In this document: positions 37,133 through 45,309 of the stretch, in pieces | Position numbering within the stretch: the stretch's first letter is position 1 | How the letters are laid out: every line of letters begins with the position of its first letter | Notes under the pieces: generated by a model | What the model saw: the letters and a program-made list of their open reading frames with translations, nothing else | Database searches by the model: none | What the model was told of the DNA's origin: nothing | Program-made: the position numbers and the translations under genes | Origin: Pseudomonas bijieensis | GTDB taxonomy: Bacteria; Pseudomonadota; Gammaproteobacteria; Pseudomonadales; Pseudomonadaceae | Direction of reading: 5' to 3' | DNA length: 64,000 nucleotides | Assembly: GCF_013347965.1 (NCBI RefSeq) | Contig: NZ_CP048810.1 | Location: 4,525,501 to 4,589,500 of the forward strand

Positions 37133-39279
37133 GGCAGGGTCCTCGCGCTGGTTTGCAGAAGAGAAGGGCGCTCGCCGCCTGGCGTGCGCGTGGGTTGTTT
37201 CATGACCACGAACACTTCGGTTTCCTCGCCGGGCTCGAGCCACACCTTCGGCCAGGCGGAGGTGGCCAGGGCCCAGCGGCTGCCGCAGCTCGCCTCGTCG
37301 AAGCGCAACCGCTGCTGGCCGTCGTTGCGTACCACGCCCACGGCGATGCCGTAATCGGCACCTGCGAACCATTGCGCCCGTGCAGCGTCCAGCGATAGCC
37401 CGGGTTGCAGCGCGCACAAGGTGTCGGGCGAATAAGGAATCGACGCAGCCTGTTTGAACGTGGCCGGAATGTTGCCGTCGGCGAGTTGGGCGAGCACATC
37501 GCTGACTTCGATACGGCCGATGGGACGGGTGCCGTTGCGACGCTCTTCCAGGCGGGCCATGGCGCTGTCGACCTGTTCGCGGTCAAGGGCAGAGATATAG
37601 CGGGCCGGGTCGACCTGGTCGCCGATCAGGCGCGGTGTCAGGATGAAGACCCGTTCGCGGCGGCTGGTCTCGCGGGTGGTCGAGGAAAACAGCAGCGGCC
37701 CGATCAGCGGGATGCGACCCAGCCATGGTACCCGTTCGAGGTTGTCGCCGGTCTCTTCGGTATGAAATCCGCCGACCACCAGCGACCGGCTTTCCCCCAT
37801 GACAGCCTGGGTGCTGACCACGCCCCGACGTACGCTGGGCGTCTGCTGGCCGACCTCCGAGGGTTCGATGCGGCCGTCTTCGATGTCCAGGGACATCTGG
37901 ATCTGATTGCGCCCCCCGGTCTCGATGGCATGGGGCACGACCTGCAAGCTGGTGCCCGCCGTGATCGGCTCGACGGTGGCTACGCGCTCGCCGATGGCGG
38001 AGATGTACTCGGTGCGGCTGAAGTCGATGACCGCCGGCTGGTTCTCCAGGGTCAGAACCGATGGGTTCGCCACCACCGAGGCCAGGCCTCGGCCCTCCAG
38101 GGCACGCAGTTGCGCGGAAAAATCGCCGTAGTCCTGAATGAACACCGTCGAGCTGGCGCCGGGGCGAATCATCGAGGCTCCACCGATCAGATCGCCGCTC
38201 TCGACGTTCCAGTTCGAGGCCAGCTCGGCCAGTTGCGTGCGGTCGATGTCGAGGATGATCGCGTCGATCTCCACCAGCTTGCGCGGTACATCCACATCGC
38301 GAATCAACGGCGTGTAGATTTCCCGCCGCTTGGGCGCGTCGTAGATGAGCACCGCGTTGTTGCGCACGTCGGCCTCGACGCGGATCTTGCCCCGGCCGCC
38401 TCCACCGCCGCTCGCGCCAGACGGTACGCGGTTGGTGTTCGGGCGCCCCATGCCGTTCAATGCCAATTGTTCGATGTTGCCCATGGTCGCCGATTGCTGG
38501 GCCTGCATGTTCTGGAACGACGCTTGGGGCGAGGCCGTCTGCATGCCGCCCGACACGGCGCTGCGGCTTTCCAGCAAACCTTTCAGGATGCTGGCGACTC
38601 CGGGAATGACCAGTGTCTCGCCGCGGTACTTGACGTTGCGGTCGGCGGCGGTGGCATAGCGCAATGGGAAGCTGATCACTTCCTGTTTTTCCTCGGGGGT
38701 CTTGCGTGCTTCGGCAAACTGCGTCACCAGGCGTACATAGCGTTCCGGGCCGGATACCAGGACCACGCCTTCGTCGGGCAATTCACCCCAGCCGAAACGC
38801 GAATCCAGCAGGCCGATGTCGGTCAAGGCTTGCTTCATGTCCGGCACGGCGTCAGCGGACACTTCCAGGCGCGTGGAGTCCTGGTTCTGCAAGGGGCTGA
38901 CGTACAACGTGTTGCCGTACATGAACCACTGGAAGCGATTTTCCAGGCCGAGCCTGTCGAGGAACGCCTGGGGACTTTCAGCGCGCATCCGCCCGTCGAC
39001 GGTGCCTTTCACCGTGCCATCGATCACCAGTTGCACCGCGAAGGTGTTGGCGAAATCGCCGAGTACCTTGGCCAGCGGTGTGCTCTGGGCGTCGTAGGCG
39101 TAAGGCGTGTTCTTCCAGTCGGTCGGTATGGCCGCCTGTGCCGGCAGGCCCGCGCCCAGCGCACCGATCAATGCCAGTGCGACCAGCGAAGGTTTCGCCC
39201 AGCGGCGTGGGATCGACTGGCCAAGGTGTACCTTGCCTGCGGTCATCAAGCGGTACGGCGTAAGCCACCTGTTAGGCAT
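37129..39279 (-). CDS. rscC: T3SS outer-membrane secretin SctC (HrcC)
   Basis: 716 residues. A long N-terminal leader (signal segment LVALALIGALGAGLPAQA, residues about 32-50) is followed by N-domains and the C-terminal secretin domain (VEPITAGTSLQVVPHAIE; GRIPLIGPLLFSS). A Gly-rich linker occurs near residue 290. It forms the outer-membrane ring. The start overlaps the rspG end by 8 bases; AGGAAA precedes the ATG. Confidence 0.94.
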   Translation of the reverse strand: MPNRWLTPYRLMTAGKVHLGQSIPRRWAKPSLVALALIGALGAGLPAQAAIPTDWKNTPYAYDAQSTPLAKVLGDFANTFAVQLVIDGTVKGTVDGRMRAESPQAFLDRLGLENRFQWFMYGNTLYVSPLQNQDSTRLEVSADAVPDMKQALTDIGLLDSRFGWGELPDEGVVLVSGPERYVRLVTQFAEARKTPEEKQEVISFPLRYATAADRNVKYRGETLVIPGVASILKGLLESRSAVSGGMQTASPQASFQNMQAQQSATMGNIEQLALNGMGRPNTNRVPSGASGGGGGRGKIRVEADVRNNAVLIYDAPKRREIYTPLIRDVDVPRKLVEIDAIILDIDRTQLAELASNWNVESGDLIGGASMIRPGASSTVFIQDYGDFSAQLRALEGRGLASVVANPSVLTLENQPAVIDFSRTEYISAIGERVATVEPITAGTSLQVVPHAIETGGRNQIQMSLDIEDGRIEPSEVGQQTPSVRRGVVSTQAVMGESRSLVVGGFHTEETGDNLERVPWLGRIPLIGPLLFSSTTRETSRRERVFILTPRLIGDQVDPARYISALDREQVDSAMARLEERRNGTRPIGRIEVSDVLAQLADGNIPATFKQAASIPYSPDTLCALQPGLSLDAARAQWFAGADYGIAVGVVRNDGQQRLRFDEASCGSRWALATSAWPKVWLEPGEETEVFVVMKQPTRTPGGERPSLLQTSARTLP

Positions 39280-39709
39280 GGCGGTTTCCTGTTCCGAGCA
39301 AGTGAGAGTGCGAGAGGCGTCGCGCTACAGGCGCCGCAGCGGCACGTTGGTCTTTATTGAGAATGGATTGCCAGGTATCGCGCTGGTTGAGCAGTGCTTC
39401 GAGTGCCTCGATGAGGTCGTCGATGTGCCCGTCCGGCGCCAGTTGCGTCAGCAGCCATAAACGCCCGTCCTGCGGCGAACGGGCCAGCGCGCCGGGAAAT
39501 CGCGAGAGGCTTGGGTGCGCCAGCCGAAGCAGGTCTTCCAGAACCATCTCATGGGGCATCGGGACGGTCAGCTCGACCGATACCAGCAAGGCCTCGTCGA
39601 GCTTGCTGAAGGTCGCCTCGCCATCGTCGATGACAAGGCCGAAGTGCTCCGGGCCATCGACGCTGGCGCTCCAGCGGGTGAGCTGTGTTCGCAGCTCATG
39701 GCATTGCAT
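39272..39709 (-). CDS. rspG: T3SS chaperone-like regulator HrpG
   Basis: 145 residues with a CesT-like fold (MVLEDLLRLAHPSLSRFPGALARSP). In P. syringae HrpG relieves repression by binding HrpV. The gene order rspF-G-rscC-rspT-V is that of the P. syringae hrpC operon. It overlaps the rspF end by 14 bases. Confidence 0.82.
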   Translation of the reverse strand: MQCHELRTQLTRWSASVDGPEHFGLVIDDGEATFSKLDEALLVSVELTVPMPHEMVLEDLLRLAHPSLSRFPGALARSPQDGRLWLLTQLAPDGHIDDLIEALEALLNQRDTWQSILNKDQRAAAAPVARRLSHSHLLGTGNRHA

Positions 39710-39920
39710 CGATGATCGCCTTGGCGAGGTTGTGATGGGCAGTGGTCTGTTGAGTCGCTGCGTTCACCGCGACGGACATGCCGTTCATGCTGGTCAGGAA
39801 TGAATGCATGTCGTCGAGCGACTGCGTTTCTGCCGCGTTCATCGCAGCGTTGTTGACGTTGTCGGTCGCGCGTTGGAAGTAGGTGTCGAGGCGGCGCTGG
39901 ACGGCATCGGCGGAAGACAT
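39696..39920 (-). CDS. rspF: T3SS protein HrpF
   Basis: 74 residues, helical, of HrpF length, with SSADAVQRRLDTYFQRATDN at the start. HrpF is a small conserved Hrp protein of the P. syringae hrpC operon, related in shape to needle/pilin-type proteins and their co-chaperones. The ATG at 39920 has AGAGGA upstream, 35 bases after an exact hrp box. Confidence 0.8.
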   Translation of the reverse strand: MSSADAVQRRLDTYFQRATDNVNNAAMNAAETQSLDDMHSFLTSMNGMSVAVNAATQQTTAHHNLAKAIIDAMP

Positions 39921-39954
39921 GGGCGGTTCCTCTGGGTTAGGCATGTTCACGATG

Positions 39955-39983
39955 TGAGTGGTGGTCATGCCATTGGCGGTTCC
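39955..39983 (-). promoter_or_regulatory. hrp box of the rspF-rspV operon
   Basis: On the minus strand GGAACC, 16 bases, CCACTCA: an exact HrpL-type promoter 34 bases before the rspF ATG. Confidence 0.9.
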
Positions 39984-40066
39984 GCGCATATGAGGAAAAA
40001 AACCTGGGGAAGTGTGGTTTGCTTGTGATGATGGTGGGTCAGTTGGCGTTGGGGGTGACTGTGCTG

Positions 40067-40590
40067 GGTCAGCTTGCGGTGATGTTGGATGTGCCGCCGT
40101 CTCGCGAGCAGGCTCGCTCCCACAGTTTTTCCGGGGTGTTCACAGACATTGCAGCCAGCACAAATCCCCTGTGGGAGCGAGCTTGCTCGCGATAGCGTTG
40201 GGTCAGCTTGCGGTGATGTTGGATGTGCCGCCGTCTCGCGAGCAGGCTCGCTCCCACAGTTTTTCCGGGTGTTCACAGACATCGCAGCCAGCACAAATCC
40301 CCTGTGGGAGCGAGCTTGCTCGCGATAGCGTTGGGTCAGCTTGCGGTGATGTTGGATGTGCCGCCGTCTCGCGAGCAGGCTCGCTCCACAGTTTTCCGGG
40401 GTTCACAGACATCGCAGCCAGCACAAATCCTGTGGAGCGAGCTTGCTCGCGATAGCGTTGGGTCAGCTTGCGGTGATGTTGGATGTGCCGCCGTCTCGCG
40501 AGCAGGCTCGCTCCCACAGTTTTTCCGGGTGTTCACAGACATCGCAGCCAGCACAAATCCCCTGTGGGAGCGAGCCTGCTCGCGATAGCG
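40067..40590. repeat. Tandem array of four REPIN-like units (127-134 bp each)
   Basis: Units start at 40067, 40201, 40334 and 40461. Each holds CGCGAGCAGGCTCGCTCCCACA, about 45 bases of linker and the inverted arm TGTGGGAGCGAGCTTGCTCG. Copies 1, 2 and 4 are nearly identical; copy 3 is 6 bases shorter, almost entirely in homopolymer runs. The array fills the gap between the end of rspE and the rspF promoter. No coding sequence is credible here, although several spurious frames repeat through it. Confidence 0.92.
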
Positions 40591-40595
40591 GTGGG

Positions 40596-41189
40596 TCAGT
40601 TTGCAGGGATGTGTGGTGGATCAGGCAGGCGCAAGGCTTTGACAGCGGAGGGCCAGTCGAGCAGGAATGTGCCGCCTGGCGTTTCCAGCTTCAGTTGATG
40701 TCGTTCCATGTCGGCATCCGCCACCGGTGTCCAGGGGCGCTTGCCATCGGTGCCCAGGCTCTGCGTCAGGCTCGCCAGGTCTTCGGGATGGCAGCGGAGG
40801 GTGGCGCTGACCGGGTCGTCCTGGCGCGACGCCAGTTGGCGGACGAGCGCATCGATACGTGCCTGCTCCGGGACCTCGTTCAACAGCGTCCCCAGGGCTT
40901 CGTTGACCAGGTGTGCGGCGCTTGTCTCGATCCGCTCCCACATGGCTTGGCGCTGGGCTTCCCAGGCGGCGAGCAAGGTCTCGGCCTTTTCCCAGAATCG
41001 AGCTTGAGCCTCAAGCACGGACGCGTCCGCCTCTGTGCTGGCGCGTTCAAGCCATTGCGCAGCCTGGGCCTGGGCCTGTTCGAGGACGACCTGCGCGCGG
41101 GCACAATCCACCAGGGTTTCGCGGGCGATATAGGGCTGCGACAGGCTTTGGCCATCGGGGCGCAGTTCAAGCGAACGCCGAGCGAGCAT
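40596..41189 (-). CDS. rspE: T3SS stator SctL (HrpE)
   Basis: 197 residues. Helical, Ala/Gln/Glu-rich N-terminal half (ARAQVVLEQAQAQAAQWLE), then a FliH-like C-terminal domain (residues about 110-180). It links the ATPase to the C-ring. It overlaps rspD by 23 bases and ends the rspA operon. Confidence 0.85.
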   Translation of the reverse strand: MLARRSLELRPDGQSLSQPYIARETLVDCARAQVVLEQAQAQAAQWLERASTEADASVLEAQARFWEKAETLLAAWEAQRQAMWERIETSAAHLVNEALGTLLNEVPEQARIDALVRQLASRQDDPVSATLRCHPEDLASLTQSLGTDGKRPWTPVADADMERHQLKLETPGGTFLLDWPSAVKALRLPDPPHIPAN

Positions 41190-41757
41190 CGTGTTTCTCC
41201 GTTTGGATAGGGGCCGGGGCTGCCAGGCTTTGCTCAGCCTTCCAGCAGGCGGACTGCCAAAGCGTGTTCAGCTTGGCGGCTGGCGGTTGAGGGGCGCTCA
41301 CCGATTCGATGGTGATGATTCTGTCGCGTGGGAACGCCAGGCGCGCACGTTCCCAGACCCGTTCACCCAGCCAGGCGCGCAGCAGTGCGAGCGGATCCTG
41401 GCCTTGTTCGAGCCAGTGTCCCGGCCGCAGGGCTTTGGCGGTGCGCTCGCACCAGGCCCGGTCTTGCGTGGAAAGTGCCGGCGTTGCCGTTAACGGTGCG
41501 CAAGTGCTCGCCACCAATTCGCAGGCAAGGAACAAGGTCCGCGGTGTACCGCAGAACAGTGATTGCAGCGCCGGACTGGGTTGGGGTGGCATGCACGGGG
41601 TCATGCCGAAGCTACGTGCAAGCGCGGCATGGTGCCCCCGGGCGAGGGCGTCGATTTGCGGTGCGGTCAGCAGGCAAAGCGTCGATGAATACCAGTCCCG
41701 GTCTGCTTCGCGCCAAGCCAGGCTCCACCAGCGAACCCATTCAATTTCCGCCGTCAT
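41167..41757 (-). CDS. rspD: T3SS accessory cytoplasmic protein SctK (HrpD)
   Basis: 196 residues of the HrpD/YscK family, with Trp-rich start (EWVRWWSLAWREADRDWYSS). It supports C-ring assembly. It overlaps rscJ by 4 bases and rspE by 23. Confidence 0.83.
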   Translation of the reverse strand: MTAEIEWVRWWSLAWREADRDWYSSTLCLLTAPQIDALARGHHAALARSFGMTPCMPPQPSPALQSLFCGTPRTLFLACELVASTCAPLTATPALSTQDRAWCERTAKALRPGHWLEQGQDPLALLRAWLGERVWERARLAFPRDRIITIESVSAPQPPAAKLNTLWQSACWKAEQSLAAPAPIQTEKHDARSAFA

Positions 41758-42641
41758 GCGGCGGTACCGTTACTGCCGGGCTTGGCCCCCGGGGGTTTCA
41801 CGGCAAACAGCCCAGGTGTCGCACTGCCTTGAGGTGCGGCGGGCGCTCCGGCTGGCTTGGCGAGCTTGTGCTCGAGAAACCGTGGCAGCACCAACACGCC
41901 CTGGCGCCATAGTCGATAGAGGCCATAGAGGGCGCCCATCAGGATGGCGAGCAAGGCGATGCTTGCCGCCACGGTCACCGCTCGCCAGTAACCGATGTCA
42001 TCGGCCTGCATGAGAAAGGGGCCGAAGTACGCCATCTTGCGCTGTTCCTGATAGGGTGCGGCGGGCACGAATACCACCGATAACTTGGTCGGGTTCTGAG
42101 TGGCGTCGGCCATGCCGGGAATCCCGCTGGCGACCAGGTTACGCACACGCGGGGTAATGCTGTCGGGGTCCAGGGCACTGGTGTGCTTGATGAAGACCGA
42201 GGCCGATGCGGGCTGGACCGGCTCACCCGGGGCCACCCGTTCCGGCAGGACCACATGGACCCGGGCGAGCACCACGCCATCTATTTGTGAAAGCGTCGAT
42301 TCGAGCTCCTGGGACAGCGCGTAGATGTAGCGGGCACGCTCTTCCATCGGCGTGGAAATGACCCCCTCCTTGCGGAAGATCTCCCCCAGGCTGGAGCGGG
42401 ACCGACGCGGCAGGCCGGCGGCTTCGAGGACTTGGACGGCGCTGTTCATATCGGCAGGCTCGACCAGTACGGTCAGTCCGTCTTTATCGACTTGCTTGCT
42501 CGCCTCCACGTTCTTGTTCGCCAACTCGGCGATCACTTCGTTGGCATCCTGCTCGGAAAGATGGCTGTGCAGCGCCGTCCGTTCGTCACAACCGGTGAGC
42601 AGCAGACACAGCAACAGTGTTGAGAACGCGCGCATGGACAT
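41754..42641 (-). CDS. rscJ: T3SS inner-membrane ring lipoprotein SctJ (HrcJ)
   Basis: 295 residues. The lipobox LLTGC puts the lipid on Cys18 (Cys16 if the second Met is used). YscJ/FliF-type ring-building domains follow, and a membrane helix (VTVAASIALLAILMGALYGL) lies near residues 226-248, with a basic tail. It builds the MS-ring with RspQ. Confidence 0.93.
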   Translation of the reverse strand: MSMRAFSTLLLCLLLTGCDERTALHSHLSEQDANEVIAELANKNVEASKQVDKDGLTVLVEPADMNSAVQVLEAAGLPRRSRSSLGEIFRKEGVISTPMEERARYIYALSQELESTLSQIDGVVLARVHVVLPERVAPGEPVQPASASVFIKHTSALDPDSITPRVRNLVASGIPGMADATQNPTKLSVVFVPAAPYQEQRKMAYFGPFLMQADDIGYWRAVTVAASIALLAILMGALYGLYRLWRQGVLVLPRFLEHKLAKPAGAPAAPQGSATPGLFAVKPPGAKPGSNGTAA

Positions 42642-42655
42642 GACCGGCCTTCCCT

Positions 42656-43030
42656 TTACTGAAGATTGGTGAGCTTCTCGATGGCCTGGGAGCCTTTGCT
42701 GACTATTTTCGCGGTCATCAGGCTTTCCAGGTGGAAGGACGATAACGACCGGTTCGACTGCAACATATCTTGCGGGTCGGCGGTGCGGACGGCCTTGATC
42801 ATGTCGCGGTTGGCGCGATCATCCAGACGCTGCAATTCGCCGGAGCGACTCGACAACGAGTCAATGATGCGTGCCGCGACATTGTTTTCGCTGTCCGGGG
42901 CGGGGGCTTTCTCGCGCATTTGTGCATTGAACCAACTGACATCGCTGGTTTCGGCACTGGCCTGTGGCCTGGCGCTCGTTTTGGCGGAAGTGGAGGCGAG
43001 GTTGCTGGGGTCGATGGCATGTACGTCCAC
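42656..43030 (-). CDS. rspB: T3SS inner-rod protein SctI (HrpB)
   Basis: 124 residues, Ser/Ala-rich first half and a helical C-terminus (LESLMTAKIVSKGSQAIEKL) typical of SctI proteins that polymerise below the pilus. It is positioned between rspZ and rscJ as in P. syringae. Confidence 0.84.
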   Translation of the reverse strand: MDVHAIDPSNLASTSAKTSARPQASAETSDVSWFNAQMREKAPAPDSENNVAARIIDSLSSRSGELQRLDDRANRDMIKAVRTADPQDMLQSNRSLSSFHLESLMTAKIVSKGSQAIEKLTNLQ

Positions 43031-43076
43031 GGAATATCTCCTGTTTCAATGGCTGGAATTCAAAGAGCGGGTGCCT

Positions 43077-44006
43077 TCAGGCGCACATCAGCCTCAAGAC
43101 GTTGCGAGCGCTACCGGTGACGCTCAGGTGAAACTCGATTTCTTCCCGGCTGCGGCGCACGCGCTGGCGTATCGGGGCCTGTTGGCCGGCAAGGCGGGCC
43201 AGGGCGAAGTCCAGCTCTTCCAGGGCAAGCTGGAACAAGCGAGTTTCGCGAGCGTCCAGTGCCGTGCCGCGGGCAATGCGTTCGGTCCATGTCCACCGTT
43301 CTGCGTCGAGGGTCGCCGGTGGGGGATAGCGCGTCGGGTGCTGGTCCATGAATGCCGCGATCTCGAACAACAGGTCCTGGTCGTCCGGTTCATAGCGCGC
43401 CTGGCCGTCACCTTCGTCGATGTCCAGTAGCGTCAACAGTTTCCTTCGGCCCAGGACCGCGATGATCTTGAGCAGCAGCGACAGGCTCGCGTCATGACGA
43501 CCGCGCCGCGTGGCGTGATCGCCCTCCATTTCCCAGGCACCGAACAACGCGCCACAGAAGGGGTTGTTGGCACTGCCGAAATCGCTTTGGCTGTCCAGAT
43601 CATTGTCACCAATGGGTTGCCGGCGATGGGCGAACATCTGGGCCAGATCGTTGAACAGGTCTTCATTGGAATAGGCGTCATCGATGTCGACATCGAGGTT
43701 GGAACCGGTGCCGCTGTTGATCTCTTCCAGGATGTCTTCCAGCACCAGGCGCAAAGGGTCTTCGGTCTCTGCGGCCAATCTGTCCTTGGGGTTGCGCCAG
43801 CCAAAGCGAGACTGTCCGCCCGTCGAACCCTGTTCGTCGCCCCACTGGACGAGCGACTCCCGCAACCGGTCGCCGGCCCCATGCAATGCCAGGTGCTCGG
43901 CGACCACGTTCGCCAGGCCCGGTGGAGTCTGGGCAGGGCGCCGCGTGGGCTCGTCATGGGACAGGTCTCTGAGAGCACGAAGGCTGTCTGGCAAGTCAAT
44001 GTGCAT
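43077..44006 (-). CDS. rspZ: Divergent HrpZ/harpin-position protein
   Basis: 309 residues in the hrpZ place between pilin and hrpB genes. Residues 211-270 keep the conserved harpin block: a hydrophobic helix then FMDQHPTRYPPP, a Trp, and ALDARETRLFQLALEEL, matching the FMDDNPAQFPKP...LDGDETAAFRSAL region of HrpZ as I recall it. The rest is unlike HrpZ: not Gly-rich, with several Trp and two Cys, and an acidic middle (residues 80-140). AGGAGG precedes the ATG. It is probably secreted or a translocator. It is the least conserved gene of the operon. Confidence 0.72.
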   Translation of the reverse strand: MHIDLPDSLRALRDLSHDEPTRRPAQTPPGLANVVAEHLALHGAGDRLRESLVQWGDEQGSTGGQSRFGWRNPKDRLAAETEDPLRLVLEDILEEINSGTGSNLDVDIDDAYSNEDLFNDLAQMFAHRRQPIGDNDLDSQSDFGSANNPFCGALFGAWEMEGDHATRRGRHDASLSLLLKIIAVLGRRKLLTLLDIDEGDGQARYEPDDQDLLFEIAAFMDQHPTRYPPPATLDAERWTWTERIARGTALDARETRLFQLALEELDFALARLAGQQAPIRQRVRRSREEIEFHLSVTGSARNVLRLMCA

Positions 44007-44067
44007 AGGGCCTCCTGCGCATCGCGCTTGAGGTTGCCCCGCCGAAGCGGGGACTGAAGCGGATGGG

Positions 44068-44277
44068 TCAGAATCGTATGCCTTTGGATGCCTCCCCCAT
44101 GGCGGTGATGGCTTTGGTTGCGGTGTCCATCGACCCTGCCGCGATTGCGTTCATGGTGTCTGCGACCAGTTTCTTCTGGTCGAATTCGGATTTCATGGTT
44201 GTCATCGCAGCCGAGGTCGCGTCCATCTGCTGCATGGCAGCCGTGGAAGCCGCGAGAGAAAGTCCACCAAAACTCAT
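44068..44277 (-). CDS. rspA: Hrp pilin (HrpA type)
   Basis: 69 residues, shorter than P. syringae HrpA (about 110) and nearer to Erwinia pilins. No Cys. The C-terminal helix (DTMNAIAAGSMDTATKAI through KGIRF) corresponds to the HrpA polymerising end (...LNAIQAGKED...AKGISY). The ATG at 44277 has CGGAG 8 bases upstream; an upstream frame to 44370 would add 31 residues of unrelated sequence and lacks a site. It forms the extracellular pilus. Confidence 0.88.
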   Translation of the reverse strand: MSFGGLSLAASTAAMQQMDATSAAMTTMKSEFDQKKLVADTMNAIAAGSMDTATKAITAMGEASKGIRF

Positions 44278-44330
44278 AGTCGTATCTCCGGGTTGTGGAA
44301 TGGCGAGACGATCGTGAGCGTCTCGATGGT

Positions 44331-44359
44331 TAAGTGGCGACCGTTGCGTAAACGGTTCC
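44331..44359 (-). promoter_or_regulatory. hrp box of the rspA-rspE operon
   Basis: On the minus strand GGAACC, 16 bases, CCACTTA: an exact HrpL-type promoter 53 bases before the rspA ATG. It starts 12 bases after the rspR stop. Confidence 0.9.
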
Positions 44360-44370
44360 ACCGATCCCAC

Positions 44371-45309
44371 TCAACTCGTCGATATTTGCAGGCACTTCAT
44401 TCGGTAATACAGGGTGCGCCGGGCGATACCCAGTTCGGCGATGACCTTGTCGATGCAATGATGGTGGCGGCGCATGCAGTCCTCGATGAGGATTTTCTCG
44501 AACTGCTGCAGGTGCTCCTTCAACTTGAGCGTTGAACTGTTGTGTTCCAGTGGTTCTGCGCGGGGCAGTGCCGGCAAGCCGAGCACATATCGCTTGGCGG
44601 CGGATTGCAGCTCGCGGATGTTTCCAGGCCAGGAGTAGCCGAGCAGTTGGCGCAACAGCGCTGGTGAGGGAGCGACATAGGGTCGGTCAAGTGCCTGGGC
44701 CTCCCGCCGCACCAGCGACTGGAACAGCGGCACGATGCGTTCCTTGCGGCTGCGCAGAGGGGGCAGCTTGAGGCTGATGATGTTCAGGCGAAAATAAAGG
44801 TCCCGGCGAAACTCGCCGCGTTCGACCATTTCCCCCAGTGGACACTGGGCGGAGGCGATGACCCGCATGTTCACCGGGATATTCTGGGTCGAGCCCAGCC
44901 GCTGGACCGTCCTCGACTCCAGGACACGCAGCAGCTTGGCTTGCAGGCCCAACGGCATGCTGTCGATTTCGTCCAGGTACAACGTGCCGTTATGCGCGGC
45001 TTCGACGAACCCCGCGCGATTTTGGCTGGCGCCGGTATACGCGCCGGTATTGGCCCCGAAGAGCTGGCTCTCGGCGAGTGTTTCGGGGATGGCGGCGCAG
45101 TTGATCGCAACGAACTTGCCGGAGCAACCCGACATGCGATGGATCTTTTCTGCCAGCGTGTCTTTACCGGTGCCAGTTTCGCCGCGCAGCAGCACGTCGA
45201 TCATGAGCGGGGCGACACATTGGACAAACGCCTCGAGGTTGAGGGCGTCTTCTTTATGGGGATTGGAAAGTGCAGCGCATAGCAGCTTTTGCATCACTGA
45301 CGATTCCAT
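44371..45309 (-). CDS. rspR: Sigma-54 enhancer-binding activator (HrpR/HrpS type)
   Basis: 312 residues. Only the AAA+ core and a C-terminal helix-turn-helix are present; there is no receiver domain. Walker A is GETGTGKD, the sigma-54 contact loop reads GAYTGA (usual GAFTGA), Walker B is LYLDEID, and the Fis-like end is IAELGIARRTLYYRM. It should activate rspL from its -24/-12 promoter. P. syringae uses two such proteins, HrpR and HrpS; only one gene is seen here. The ATG at 45309 is chosen over a TTG at 45336. Confidence 0.9.
   Translation of the reverse strand: MESSVMQKLLCAALSNPHKEDALNLEAFVQCVAPLMIDVLLRGETGTGKDTLAEKIHRMSGCSGKFVAINCAAIPETLAESQLFGANTGAYTGASQNRAGFVEAAHNGTLYLDEIDSMPLGLQAKLLRVLESRTVQRLGSTQNIPVNMRVIASAQCPLGEMVERGEFRRDLYFRLNIISLKLPPLRSRKERIVPLFQSLVRREAQALDRPYVAPSPALLRQLLGYSWPGNIRELQSAAKRYVLGLPALPRAEPLEHNSSTLKLKEHLQQFEKILIEDCMRRHHHCIDKVIAELGIARRTLYYRMKCLQISTS

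Noticed and set aside
39920..39935. GGAACC directly before rspF as a second hrp box
   Set aside because: It is part of the ribosome binding site region and no CCACNNA lies 15-16 bases downstream; the true box is at 39955-39983.
40067..40590. Repeat array considered as a CRISPR
   Set aside because: Repeat units are about 130 bp with nearly identical linkers; there are no unique 30-base spacers and no cas genes.
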